Virus record (IMG/VR): IMGVR_UViG_3300005605_000578
Span: 1 to 31,399 of that record
Length of the DNA stretch: 31,399 bases
Origin: a virus
Direction: 5' to 3' (one strand)
Shown: positions 1 to 8,112 of the stretch, piece after piece
How positions within the stretch are numbered: the stretch's first letter is position 1
Layout of the letters: every line of letters starts with the position of its first letter
The notes under the pieces: model-generated
The model's database searches: none
Told to the model about the DNA's origin: nothing
Seen by the model: only the letters and a program-made list of their open reading frames with translations
Position numbers and translations under genes: made by a program

Positions 1-310
1 AGCCTGTGGTGATATGATGAATGTGTATATTAAATGTGATAAGGTAACGGATTGTATTAAAGATTGTAAGTGGTTAACTTTTGGTTGTGCTTCAGCAATA
101 GCAAGTACATCAATGATGTCCGAAATGGTAGTAGAAGATGGTGGAATGCAAATAGAAGAAGCATTAGAAATAAAACCAAAACAGATTATGGAAAGATTGG
201 GTGGATTACCATCAAGGAAATTTCATTGTTCAGTATTGGGTGATAAGGCATTGAAAGGTGCTATCCACGATTATTTTGAAAAGACAGGACAAGAAGAAAG
301 AATTACATAA
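1..310 (+). CDS. IscU/NifU-N-like Fe-S cluster scaffold (5' partial)
   Basis: The reading frame is open from the window edge, so the gene is 5'-truncated; the first in-frame Met (position 14) is internal. The frame begins A-C-G-D-M-M and continues with GCASAIAST and FHCSVLGDKALKGAIHDY. These match the three conserved cysteine blocks of IscU/NifU N-terminal scaffolds (ACGD, GC.SAIAS and HCS.L), which assemble [2Fe-2S]/[4Fe-4S] clusters for transfer to apo-proteins. All three ligand cysteines are kept, as is the Asp after the first, so the protein looks competent. In cells IscU is usually beside iscS, but the upstream neighbour is outside the window. A phage copy might supply clusters for phage enzymes or redirect the host pool (inference). 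The family call is confident; the role is not. Confidence 0.88.
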   Translation, partial: ACGDMMNVYIKCDKVTDCIKDCKWLTFGCASAIASTSMMSEMVVEDGGMQIEEALEIKPKQIMERLGGLPSRKFHCSVLGDKALKGAIHDYFEKTGQEERIT

Positions 311-346
311 AAAATTGATTTTGATAAGGTAAGGAGATATTTATAT

Positions 347-919
347 ATGAGTGATTATGAGAAACCATCATTGTTTGAAAAAATTATGATAAGTGAAAAA
401 TTAAAATACTTATGTGCTGGATTAGTCGTAGTACTAATGTTTAACACATTCGTATGGACAACGCTTTTTGAAAACTATAAAGATTTCCATGAGCAAACGC
501 TTGTGGGATTGAGAGATGAGAACAAGAAACTCAATGATTTAGTTCATGAGTTTAAACTTGAGGGATTGAATGTGACTGTAACAATGTATCATCCTGTTCG
601 ACATCAAACTGATTCTACACCGAACATTCTCGCGGATGGAACGCGCATAAGGGTAAATAAAGCTAGTGAATACCGATACATAGCGGTGAGTAGAAATCTT
701 TTGAGTCGATATGGTGGATGGATTGATTACGGTGATTTCATTTATCTTAAAGGAACAGGTGGTAAAGATGGTATGTACCAAGTACGAGATACAATGAACC
801 CAAGATTTGTAAATAGAATAGACATCTTGGAAACTCCAGGTACACAACCATATAAATTTACTGATGCTCAAATTATGAAGCATTCGATAGAAGTAGTTGA
901 TGGAGATAGAGATAGTTAA
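347..919 (+). CDS. Membrane-anchored 3D-domain (MltA/RlpA-like barrel) protein
   Basis: 190 residues, starting at ATG after a strong AAGGAG. Residues about 18-41 form one transmembrane segment, followed by a short helical linker (about 45-72). The C-terminal part has the 3D-domain pattern of a small double-psi barrel: TMYHP near residue 80, LADGTRI, a YIAVSRNLL strand, DYGDFIYLKG, and YQVRDTM...NRIDIL carrying the conserved Asp residues. 3D domains occur in MltA-type lytic transglycosylases and in Sps/YuiC-like proteins that cut peptidoglycan. The topology (short N-terminus, one membrane helix, globular C-terminus) suggests a barrel facing the periplasm. It is the only recognisable muralytic-type domain in the window, so a part in lysis or wall remodelling is plausible (inference). 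Confidence 0.78.
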   Translation: MSDYEKPSLFEKIMISEKLKYLCAGLVVVLMFNTFVWTTLFENYKDFHEQTLVGLRDENKKLNDLVHEFKLEGLNVTVTMYHPVRHQTDSTPNILADGTRIRVNKASEYRYIAVSRNLLSRYGGWIDYGDFIYLKGTGGKDGMYQVRDTMNPRFVNRIDILETPGTQPYKFTDAQIMKHSIEVVDGDRDS

Positions 920-928
920 AAAAAAAGC

Positions 929-957
929 TTGACATTGATATAAAAATGTCGTATAAT
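929..957 (+). promoter_or_regulatory. Consensus sigma70 promoter for the modification cassette
   Basis: TTGACA at 929-934 and TATAAT at 952-957 are separated by exactly 17 bases, a perfect match to the vegetative sigma70 consensus. Transcription should begin near 964, giving a leader of about 30 nt before the ATG at 993. The spacer holds an inverted repeat, GACATT (931-936) and AATGTC (945-950), which could be an operator or chance. This is the only perfect promoter of this kind I found, and it points to early or host-polymerase expression of the downstream genes. Confidence 0.85.
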
Positions 958-992
958 TAAACAATAAAAATTATTAAATAATAAGAGATTGA

Positions 993-2537
993 ATGACAAA
1001 ACGGTTTTATGAAAAATCAAATATAGCGGATAAGAACAATCCGATTAACATCACATATGGTGAGTTACTAAATAAAAGTGATTCAGAGATTGATGTGTGG
1101 ATTGACGAACTTCGTACATATGTAATTACACAATGGGATGATAATGGTCAGCCTCCAGTCATAGGACAAAACGAGGAAACCATTATTTCTAATTGGAAAA
1201 AACTTTTTGGTTACGATATTAAATCATTCTATATAGAAGATTTAAAAGTAATCAAGAATTTCAATAAGTTTGCCACGGCAGTAAACCAATTCTTTCCAAC
1301 AATGTTAAAAACAAAAATATCAAGTGGAGTTAGTAGTGAGGGAGCTACATCCATTTATGATATGTTTAAAGAAGATGATTTACGAGATAATTTTAAAAAG
1401 GCTATGTTGAGAGCTTTGTATAAAGATTCAATGTATAGTTTTAGTAAAAGTATTTTAAAGAATGAAGTGGATAGAAATGTCGGTGAGTATTTAACTTATC
1501 TGAATAGTAATGATAAGTATGGTATTACTGTAGTACGACAAACTGAAAAACATCCAGTAGATATTAATTCAAAGTATTTGTTATTAAAGGGTAGTGAAGT
1601 ACAAATGTATTTAACGAATGGAAACTTAACCGAACAGAATGTTCGCACAATAGATGGTGAGTTAGATAATAGTATTACATTAAAGAATGGTGAGTTAAGA
1701 TATTATCATTACTATATAAGAAAGTATAAAAGGAATCATAAGATATTTCCTACGGCATTACAAGTGTTTAGATTATCATTAGGACAACCTGCGGTAAACT
1801 TCCCACCATTAACTGCTAAATTCTTATATGAACATTTTACAGAACATATTAAAGATGATAAGATTACAGTATATGATCCATCAAGTGGATGGGGTGGAAG
1901 AATATTAGGAGCTATGTGTAGTGATAGAGATATACATTACATTGGTACTGATCCCAATCCAGATAATATTGGACGATATGAGAGAGTAGCAGAGTTCTAC
2001 AATACTCATTGTTTCCAAAGTAATCCATTTTGGGGGAAAGACAAGCCAAATACTTACGAAGTTTTTCAAGATGGTAGTGAGGTTATATGTGATAATCCTA
2101 AGTTTGATAAATATAAAAATTCGTTAGACTTTGTTTTCACAAGTCCACCTTATTTTAACCGAGAACAATACTCACAAGATGAGAACCAATCGTTCAAGAA
2201 ATTTTCGGCGTACGAAGACTGGAGAGATAACTTTCTAAAACCTACTTTGACTACGGCGTATACTAATCTAAAAAACGATAGGTTTCTTTGTTGGAACATT
2301 GCGGACATCAAGATAGGTGAAGACAAATACATTCCATTAGAACAAGATTCAATTGATATCGTAGAGAGTTTAGGTGGGGAGTATCAAGGAATATATAAAA
2401 TGTTGATGACTCGAATGGTAGGAATCGATACATCTAAAATAAAGAATTCAGTACAAGTAAAACACCATCCATTACAACGAGGTGGTGATGTTTATAAATT
2501 TGAACCAATTTTGGTTTTTTACAAAGGAAAGAAATGA
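993..2537 (+). CDS. SAM-dependent DNA methyltransferase, N4/N6-amino type
   Basis: 514 residues. The C-terminal half holds a Rossmann methyltransferase domain: the SAM-binding motif DPSSGWGGR starts at D295, an acidic strand end follows (GTDPNPDN), and the catalytic motif TSPPYF lies at 383-388. The (S/N/D)PP(Y/F) motif is typical of enzymes methylating exocyclic amino groups (N6-adenine or N4-cytosine). The motif I-before-IV order is seen directly; the target base cannot be read from sequence. The N-terminal about 260 residues have no domain I recognise and may bind the substrate. No restriction endonuclease partner is adjacent. It is the first gene behind the sigma70 promoter, and its stop overlaps the next start by four bases, implying translational coupling with the GIY-YIG, PLP and glycosyltransferase genes. 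Confidence 0.82.
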   Translation: MTKRFYEKSNIADKNNPINITYGELLNKSDSEIDVWIDELRTYVITQWDDNGQPPVIGQNEETIISNWKKLFGYDIKSFYIEDLKVIKNFNKFATAVNQFFPTMLKTKISSGVSSEGATSIYDMFKEDDLRDNFKKAMLRALYKDSMYSFSKSILKNEVDRNVGEYLTYLNSNDKYGITVVRQTEKHPVDINSKYLLLKGSEVQMYLTNGNLTEQNVRTIDGELDNSITLKNGELRYYHYYIRKYKRNHKIFPTALQVFRLSLGQPAVNFPPLTAKFLYEHFTEHIKDDKITVYDPSSGWGGRILGAMCSDRDIHYIGTDPNPDNIGRYERVAEFYNTHCFQSNPFWGKDKPNTYEVFQDGSEVICDNPKFDKYKNSLDFVFTSPPYFNREQYSQDENQSFKKFSAYEDWRDNFLKPTLTTAYTNLKNDRFLCWNIADIKIGEDKYIPLEQDSIDIVESLGGEYQGIYKMLMTRMVGIDTSKIKNSVQVKHHPLQRGGDVYKFEPILVFYKGKK

Positions 2538-4066
2538 ATAATACACCATATATTGTAACCTTTTATAAGGAACAAAAAAATAAAAAAAATGGAATCAAGG
2601 TAATTCTTAGTGAAGATTGGTATCCATCAGCAACTGGATATGTTTATCTATGGACATTTGAATTAGAAGGAGATGTTTGGTATTATCTTGGATATCATTC
2701 TATAAAGATTGATGAAAAGAAGTTCTATGATTTTTCATCCGAAGTTCCTAAGATGAAAGAACTTTATGGAAACGAAAAATGTCAAAAGACATTAATAGTT
2801 AAACATTGGGGAACTGCAGAGCAAATGAAGAAGAAAGAAGAAGAATTACTTGAAGAAGTAAAACATAGATTCTGGAATAATGGTAAAGGTGATTACTTTA
2901 ACCAAAGAATACAATACACTTCTGGCAATCAAATATCTGGTGTTGATTTGGATATTGTATCAACGGTAAATAAAGAACTTGAAATACTAAAGGATAAAAG
3001 AACTGATAAGTATAATGAATTAGAAATTTTAAATCCTAATTTAATTGTAGAAGATTATTCTGCAAAAGAATTATCTGGTATGAAGAATTTACAAGTTAGA
3101 GAAGTTGCAAAAATTCAATCACTAATTATAGAACTTCAATTTTTAATTCAAACACAAATTGATAATCAAGAAGATATTAAAGAAGGTGCTAAATGTGTTG
3201 TTATTTTAGAAGATAGGGATTGGAATCTAAAGGGTGTAGAAACTCATTGGGATAAAGTTCTTATTTGTGGTAAACATACTGCAGATTCATATGGTGGTGG
3301 AGATAAAAAGTGGATAGATTATGCCACATTAGATGTTATAATAATACCAAAAGAAATACATCAACATTGGAATGATGTGGAAGTTTGGAAAATAGCAAAT
3401 GGTGATAATGAAAAAAATAATTCTGTAGAACCATTAACCAAAGATGACATTGTACGAGAATATCAAATTATGGTTGAGAATAATTTAGATTGGGAAACGG
3501 ATGAAGAACACAATAGAATTAAAAAACTATTGAAGTCTAAAGATGCGTGGAAGTATATAAAAACTCAAATGGGAGATTATCTTGTAAATAAACAAAGAGC
3601 ATCACAAGGAAAGGGCCCAAGAATTAGTTGGGGAACTACTACAAACCAACATGCAATACTTCAACGGAAAAAATGTGTAAAGTTAAATGGTGGAACTGAT
3701 GATGAATTAATAGCTAATTTTATAGAAAATGGTATTTCACCAAAAGATGTGTACCACAAAGGCCCCATTACTTGTGAAATCGTTAATCCATATATACAAC
3801 TCTTTGGCCCGTTAAATACGAAGATAATAAAATATTGTACAGAAAATAACATAAGTGATAAGAAACAAAAACAATATATTGAAGAGTTTCAAAATAGTAT
3901 AAAAAAAGTAAAGTATTATTTATATTATCCAAATCCAGCAGCTAAAGAAAAGTTTGCTAAAGATAATAGTCATAGAACTCAAATATTTGGTAACGGTGCT
4001 CATTTTCTTTTTCACGACTATGACTATGAAATACTTGATGAATTTGAAAAGGGAATTACTACATGA
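2534..4066 (+). CDS. GIY-YIG-like nuclease-fold protein with possible ParB-like middle
   Basis: 510 residues; the start overlaps the methyltransferase stop (ATGA). The N-terminal about 130 residues look like a GIY-YIG domain: GYVYLWTF (GIY strand), WYYLGYHS (YIG strand), a later helix GTAEQMKKKEEELLEE with the expected Glu, and a closing GDYFNQ that supplies the Asn. A clear catalytic Arg is not obvious, so activity is uncertain. A helical linker (about 150-210) follows. The middle region has WKIANGDN...PLTKDDIVREYQ, faintly like the end of ParB-nuclease domains followed by an HTH; this is a weak impression. The rest is unrecognised. Its place inside a co-translated run with methyltransferase, PLP enzyme and glycosyltransferase suggests work on the same substrate, perhaps modified DNA. 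It could also be a homing-type nuclease remnant. Confidence 0.55.
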   Translation: MNNTPYIVTFYKEQKNKKNGIKVILSEDWYPSATGYVYLWTFELEGDVWYYLGYHSIKIDEKKFYDFSSEVPKMKELYGNEKCQKTLIVKHWGTAEQMKKKEEELLEEVKHRFWNNGKGDYFNQRIQYTSGNQISGVDLDIVSTVNKELEILKDKRTDKYNELEILNPNLIVEDYSAKELSGMKNLQVREVAKIQSLIIELQFLIQTQIDNQEDIKEGAKCVVILEDRDWNLKGVETHWDKVLICGKHTADSYGGGDKKWIDYATLDVIIIPKEIHQHWNDVEVWKIANGDNEKNNSVEPLTKDDIVREYQIMVENNLDWETDEEHNRIKKLLKSKDAWKYIKTQMGDYLVNKQRASQGKGPRISWGTTTNQHAILQRKKCVKLNGGTDDELIANFIENGISPKDVYHKGPITCEIVNPYIQLFGPLNTKIIKYCTENNISDKKQKQYIEEFQNSIKKVKYYLYYPNPAAKEKFAKDNSHRTQIFGNGAHFLFHDYDYEILDEFEKGITT

Positions 4067-4848
4067 TGAATAATATATTTATACAAAATGAAATAGATGA
4101 ATACATAGATGTGATATCTAAAGAATGGACAGACCCATTACCATCACCTATTATTCAAGAACATGAGGGATTCCAAGTTGTAAGAGAAGACTTAATCAAT
4201 GGTAGTTCTAAAGTTAGAGCAAGTGATTATTTAGTCAGTACTTTAACTGGAGTTGAAGAATTAGTTTATGGAAGTTGTCCTGCAACTGGACATGCTCAGA
4301 TAGCACTATCAGTATTGGCAAAACGATATGGAAAGAAATCAGTTGTATTTATGGCAGAAAGAAGTGAAGATAATTTAACCAAACAACAAAAACATGCAAT
4401 CAAAGAGGGTGTAGATTTTCGTTGGGTTAAGATGGGATATCTAAATGTAACGGAAAAACACGCAAGGGATTATACAAATGAGAACCCAGAGAAAAGACTT
4501 CTTGTTCCAATAGGTGTAGACCATCCTGCAGTTATTGCTGGTTATGCAGTTATAGCAAAACGAATGGGAATACAACCAAAAGAAGTTTGGACGGTAGGTT
4601 CAAGTGGTACTCTTACGAGAGGATTACAACAAGGTTGGCCTGATGCAGATTTTCATTGTGTTGCAGTTGGACATAAAGGTGATTACGGAAGAGCTAAGGT
4701 TTATCAATGTCCATTAACATTTCCACAAAATGTTAAGAAAGAAGATGCTCCACCATTTCCATCGGTTAGTAATTATGATGCAAAGGCGTGGAAATATATG
4801 AGAGAACACGCTTCACCAGGAGCATTATTTTGGAATGTAAGCGGATGA
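4063..4848 (+). CDS. Fold-type II PLP enzyme, ACC deaminase/D-Cys desulfhydrase-like
   Basis: 261 residues, ATGA overlap with the previous gene (a second ATG lies at 4066). NGSSKVRASDYL places K50 where ACC-deaminase/D-cysteine desulfhydrase relatives (GG.K.RK..YL) carry the Schiff-base lysine. VGSSGTLTRG (178-187) fits the phosphate-binding loop (GSGGT..G). GSCPATGHAQIA (70-81) occupies the position of the usual QSNH loop that holds the substrate carboxylate, but is altered, so the substrate probably differs from the textbook enzymes. At 261 residues it is shorter than typical members (about 320-340). Placement between a nuclease-fold protein and a glycosyltransferase makes an amino-acid-derived base modification more likely than core metabolism (inference). 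Confidence 0.8.
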   Translation: MMNNIFIQNEIDEYIDVISKEWTDPLPSPIIQEHEGFQVVREDLINGSSKVRASDYLVSTLTGVEELVYGSCPATGHAQIALSVLAKRYGKKSVVFMAERSEDNLTKQQKHAIKEGVDFRWVKMGYLNVTEKHARDYTNENPEKRLLVPIGVDHPAVIAGYAVIAKRMGIQPKEVWTVGSSGTLTRGLQQGWPDADFHCVAVGHKGDYGRAKVYQCPLTFPQNVKKEDAPPFPSVSNYDAKAWKYMREHASPGALFWNVSG

Positions 4849-6005
4849 AGAAAGTAGTTATAACGAGATTGAGAAATAGTGAATATTATAAAGGAGAACC
4901 ATTAACACAAATTGTGGATTCAATTTATCATTTGTGTAACAACTATATAAAGACACATACAAAATTTCCGAACCCATATGATAGTTATAATGTTTCTTTA
5001 CTTGAGATAGAAAAGAATAGAAAAACTATTAGAAATATTGAAGCAATAGAACAATCTGATGTTTTGATTATACCAACAGAATCAGAATTTGCATATCATA
5101 TTTATGGTAGAATATCTAATATAATGTTGGGTAGAGGATGGACAATGGTTCAAAATATTAGAGAGGGATTATTAAGAAATCCAAAACCAAGAAAAGTTAT
5201 TTTGTTATCAAGTGATAAGGCAGATACAATAGATTTATTTAAAGAAAGGGTGTTTCATGATATACCTGATTTAGATTTTTATAGAATAGATGAGAGTGAG
5301 TTTCCTGGGGGAGTTCATCATTTAAAATATTTAAACATTAATAAATTAAATCTGGATACAACAAAGAAAAAAGATTTTGGTTATTGGGGAACATCAAAAA
5401 GATTTAAAATAGATTTAACTACAGAAGAAAAAGAAGTTGGTATTAAAGATTGGTATGATAATGAGACTCATGAATTAACACAAAGTTCTAATAAAAATAA
5501 AAATTATCTTAAAGAAAGAATGAAAATAAAAATGTTAAAGGGTGTTGAATCAAAAGATGAAAGACATATTATATTGAAACAAATTAATAATGATGAGAGT
5601 ATAAGTAATAACTTAATTGGTTATTTTGATGGTTTTAAATACACACACAAGTTCGATAAAAATATGACAAACATTTTACCACACATTGCAGAATGTAAAT
5701 ATACATTATGTTTTAATTGGCCTGGACAAGAAGAACATTTAACTTCAAGATATAATGAGGCATTAGCATGTGATACGATTCCATTAGTGTGGCAAAATTA
5801 TGATTCAAAAAATCAGTTAGTTGCAGATAATTGGCAAAGATGTTTTTCTTTCCAAGATGTAAAACATAGACTTAGTACTCCAGAAAATCTTAGAATAAAA
5901 AAATTAAAAAAAATAAAAAAGAAGTATGAAGAAGTAACTAAACCTTTAGAATATTATGAAAAAGAATTTAATAAAAAATTAGAAAAACTAATAAATGGAG
6001 AATAA
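4845..6005 (+). CDS. GT-B/exostosin-like glycosyltransferase
   Basis: I choose ATG 4845 (386 residues) because it makes an ATGA overlap with the PLP gene; the frame also opens upstream at 4788, but that would be a 61-base overlap. The C-terminal part has YTLCFNWPGQEEHLTSRYNE followed by ALACDTIPLVW (near residues 287-315). This resembles the donor-binding signature of GT-B enzymes and exostosin-like GT47 proteins (small residues, R..EAL..G.IPV). The N-terminal half (QSDVLIIPTESE, PRKVILLSSDKA) is compatible with a first Rossmann-like domain. Lys-rich helices close the protein. Phage glycosyltransferases often act on modified DNA bases. Here the neighbours support that, but a surface-polysaccharide or protein target cannot be excluded. 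Confidence 0.68.
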   Translation: MKKVVITRLRNSEYYKGEPLTQIVDSIYHLCNNYIKTHTKFPNPYDSYNVSLLEIEKNRKTIRNIEAIEQSDVLIIPTESEFAYHIYGRISNIMLGRGWTMVQNIREGLLRNPKPRKVILLSSDKADTIDLFKERVFHDIPDLDFYRIDESEFPGGVHHLKYLNINKLNLDTTKKKDFGYWGTSKRFKIDLTTEEKEVGIKDWYDNETHELTQSSNKNKNYLKERMKIKMLKGVESKDERHIILKQINNDESISNNLIGYFDGFKYTHKFDKNMTNILPHIAECKYTLCFNWPGQEEHLTSRYNEALACDTIPLVWQNYDSKNQLVADNWQRCFSFQDVKHRLSTPENLRIKKLKKIKKKYEEVTKPLEYYEKEFNKKLEKLINGE

Positions 6006-6008
6006 ATA

Positions 6009-6788
6009 ATGAAACAGTTAACACCTGAACAAATCCAAGAGAATTGGATTAAACTTCGTGAACTAATAAATAATACATTTAGTGGTGAACGATTAGAAAA
6101 GTTAAATCAAATGTATGATTACTTTGAAGACAGGATGGTTATGGCACCAGCAAGTGGTAAGGAACATTACCACAATGCATTCGTTGGTGGTTATGTAGAC
6201 CATGTACTTCATGTAACTGATTTGGCTTTAAAAATAAATAAGTTGTGGAAAGACAATGGAGCATCAATAAATTATACTGATGAAGAACTTGTTTTCGCAG
6301 CTATACATCATGACTTAGGAAAAGTTGGTGATTTAGAAAATGATTATTATACACCAAACGAATCAGATTGGCATCGTAAGAATCAAGGATTAATTTTTAA
6401 ACACAACGAAGACCTTCAGTTTATGACGGTTACAGATAGAGCAATCTTTCTGTTAAATCACTTTGGAGTTAAGTATTCCGAGTGGGAATATATTGGTTTG
6501 AGATTAACCGATGGTATGTATGAAGAAGCTAACAAGAATTATTATGTTGGTTATCAACCATCAAGAAGTTTGAAATCAAATATTGCTTATGTTCTTCACC
6601 AAGCAGATTCTATGGCAACACACATTGAATATGATGAGTGGAAACATGGAGAACAAAAGAGTAAAGAACAAGTAAATAAAAAAGTCATCAATATTAAAAA
6701 GGCAGTAGAAACAGAAGTTGAAACTAAACTTGGTGGTGGGGATAGTGCTAAAGATTTGTTTGATGAATTGTTTGGAGATAAAAAATGA
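6009..6788 (+). CDS. HD-domain metal-dependent phosphohydrolase
   Basis: 259 residues. The metal-ligand set of the HD superfamily is visible: HYHNAFVGGYVDHVLHV supplies the first His, AAIHHDLGK carries the H101-D102 pair, and a later Asp occurs in VLHQADSMA. Members hydrolyse nucleotides or other phosphate esters. This layout (His near residue 58, HHDLGK near 100, Asp near 200) is common in phage HD proteins, whose substrate is usually unknown. A Lys/Glu-rich tail ends in DLFDELFGD, a short acidic peptide that could be a docking motif. It starts three bases after the glycosyltransferase stop and overlaps the next gene by four bases, so it may be expressed from the same operon. Nucleotide-pool trimming in support of the modification cassette is possible but inferred. 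Confidence 0.78.
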   Translation: MKQLTPEQIQENWIKLRELINNTFSGERLEKLNQMYDYFEDRMVMAPASGKEHYHNAFVGGYVDHVLHVTDLALKINKLWKDNGASINYTDEELVFAAIHHDLGKVGDLENDYYTPNESDWHRKNQGLIFKHNEDLQFMTVTDRAIFLLNHFGVKYSEWEYIGLRLTDGMYEEANKNYYVGYQPSRSLKSNIAYVLHQADSMATHIEYDEWKHGEQKSKEQVNKKVINIKKAVETEVETKLGGGDSAKDLFDELFGDKK

Positions 6789-7045
6789 TATTAGAAATAC
6801 TATTAGGGATTACAACAATTCTATCTATAGTATTTGGTTGGACAACATTCAATCAATTACAAAAGGTAGAACGATTAGAAGAATGGGCAGAAGAATATTC
6901 TCAAAAACTAATCGACACTAAAACAACATTGGATTTATTAGATTCAGAAGGCAAGTTTGAATCTGATGATGAAATTGGAACTGTATTTGAGGGAATCAAA
7001 GATGCAGTTAATGACTTAAATCAATTAACCGAAAAGGAAATTTAA
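6785..7045 (+). CDS. Small membrane-anchored coiled-coil protein
   Basis: 86 residues, ATGA overlap with the HD gene. The N-terminus (ILEILLGITTILSIVFGW) is one hydrophobic helix. The rest is acidic and helical with heptad-like spacing (NQLQKVERLEEWAEEYSQKL), then a charged stretch. No catalytic motif is seen. It lies directly before the late sigma factor gene with a one-base gap and is presumably co-transcribed with it. Function unknown; a membrane tether or adaptor is the most that topology suggests. Confidence 0.7.
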   Translation: MILEILLGITTILSIVFGWTTFNQLQKVERLEEWAEEYSQKLIDTKTTLDLLDSEGKFESDDEIGTVFEGIKDAVNDLNQLTEKEI

Positions 7046-7046
7046 C

Positions 7047-7781
7047 ATGCCAAGAAAAGCCAAAAAGGGTTCACCAAGATATTACTTCCATCAGGGAACT
7101 GAGGATGCTATCATAAGACACAATAAAGAAACTCGCCCTTATATGAGGGAGAGAATTTATAATGAACATATTCGTACACCATTTGAGAAATTGGCAGAGA
7201 ATATCATTCATACATTTAAGTTTTATTACTTTGATGTACCAAGTGCAGATGTCGTGCATGAGGTGGTTAGCTTCCTTTATATGAACATGCATAAATTCGC
7301 TGAGGGTAAGGGTAAGGCCTTTTCATACTTCAGTATTGTTGCTAAGAATTATTTAATTCTACACAATAATAATAACTACAAACGATTGAAACAACACGAT
7401 GGTGAAGAAGTTACGGATTACAAACGAGATGCAATTTCAGAAGAAAGTGCAAGAGAAAATCGTGAAGTTAAAATTGAGTATCTAACTCAGTTGGCTGATT
7501 ATTGGAGAAACAATCTAACTGTAGTCTTTAAACGAAAGAAAGATTTAGATGTTGCAAATGCTGTTGTTGAGTTGATGGATATGAAAGATAATATCGATAA
7601 CTTCAATAAGAAGGCTTTGTATATCTTGATTCGTGAGATGACAGGTTCAAACACACAACATATTACGAGAGTAATTAATGTGATGAAGAAACATCACAAT
7701 CAGTTACAGAAATCATATCTGGCTACAGGTTCGATTGAAACTCGATGGACAGGAAGTTGGTTTAATCAACCAAAGAAATAA
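7047..7781 (+). CDS. T4 gp55-like late-transcription sigma factor
   Basis: 244 residues, longer than the 185 of T4 gp55. The central part (about residues 45-115) has the sigma region-2-like block typical of marine T4-type gp55 proteins: FEKLAENIIHTFKFYYF, VVHEVVSFLYMNMHKF, and GKAFSYFSIVAKNYLILHNN. gp55 family sigma factors bind host RNA polymerase core and recognise only a -10-like late promoter element. A basic N-terminus and a C-terminal helical segment flank the conserved core. It is followed immediately by a strong convergent terminator. The TATTTAT motifs found before late gene blocks in this window are candidate targets (inference). Confidence 0.87.
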   Translation: MPRKAKKGSPRYYFHQGTEDAIIRHNKETRPYMRERIYNEHIRTPFEKLAENIIHTFKFYYFDVPSADVVHEVVSFLYMNMHKFAEGKGKAFSYFSIVAKNYLILHNNNNYKRLKQHDGEEVTDYKRDAISEESARENREVKIEYLTQLADYWRNNLTVVFKRKKDLDVANAVVELMDMKDNIDNFNKKALYILIREMTGSNTQHITRVINVMKKHHNQLQKSYLATGSIETRWTGSWFNQPKK

Positions 7782-7811
7782 AAAAAAGGGGAATTAATTT
7801 TCCCCTTTTTT
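7782..7811. terminator. Bidirectional intrinsic terminator
   Basis: A 12-bp perfect stem, AAAAAAGGGGAA (7782-7793) against TTCCCCTTTTTT (7800-7811), closes a six-base loop. The A-run on one side and T-run on the other give a U-tract in both directions. It sits exactly between the plus-strand sigma factor gene and the convergent minus-strand gene ending at 7820, so it should stop both. Confidence 0.9.
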
Positions 7812-7819
7812 CTTTAATA

Positions 7820-8011
7820 CTACTTCGACCCAAAGACCTTTGAGAAGAAACCTTTTTTCTTCTTCTTACCTTTGGATATTTTCTTACCCTTCTTCTTTTT
7901 CTTTTTCTTAACTTCTTCCATATTGTTCATCTTCATATCAGATGCATTCAATGTAGGTACAGAACCAAAGAAAATTAAAAAAGAAAGTATACCAGTTAAA
8001 ATAGTTTTCAT
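7820..8011 (-). CDS. Exported small Lys-rich protein
   Basis: 63 residues from the ATG whose first base is 8011, chosen because GGAG lies six bases upstream; the frame stays open to 8056 without a better site. The start MKTILTGILSFLIFFGSVPTLNA is a classic signal peptide, with likely cleavage after LNA. The mature part is about 40 residues and extremely basic: a run of seven Lys, GKKISKGKKKKKG, ending FFSKVFGSK. Such a peptide could bind anionic envelope polymers or DNA, or disturb membranes; no family is recognised. A TATTTAT motif lies on the minus strand about 25 bases upstream of the start. Confidence 0.72.
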   Translation of the reverse strand: MKTILTGILSFLIFFGSVPTLNASDMKMNNMEEVKKKKKKKGKKISKGKKKKKGFFSKVFGSK

Positions 8012-8061
8012 AATATGCTCCATCGAACTGTTACATATAAATAGAAAAAAATGCATAAAAA

Positions 8062-8092
8062 AAAGGGGGCCATTTTACAATCGACCCCCTTT
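8062..8092 (-). terminator. Intrinsic terminator, minus strand
   Basis: AAAGGGGG (8062-8069) pairs with CCCCCTTT (8085-8092). Read on the minus strand, the hairpin is followed by about eight T (8064-8057). It lies 20 bases past the stop of the minus-strand membrane protein gene and separates it from the exported Lys-rich gene, which therefore probably has its own promoter. Confidence 0.85.
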
Positions 8093-8112
8093 ATTATCTA
8101 TCCGATATAGTA

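Noticed and set aside
539-964. A minus-strand open frame opposite the 3D-domain gene
   Set aside because: Overlaps a gene with clear domain evidence and extends into the sigma70 promoter; no ribosome-binding site.
4788-4844. Upstream in-frame start (4788) for the glycosyltransferase
   Set aside because: Would overlap the PLP gene by 61 bases with no ribosome-binding site; the ATGA junction at 4845 fits the pattern of the neighbours.
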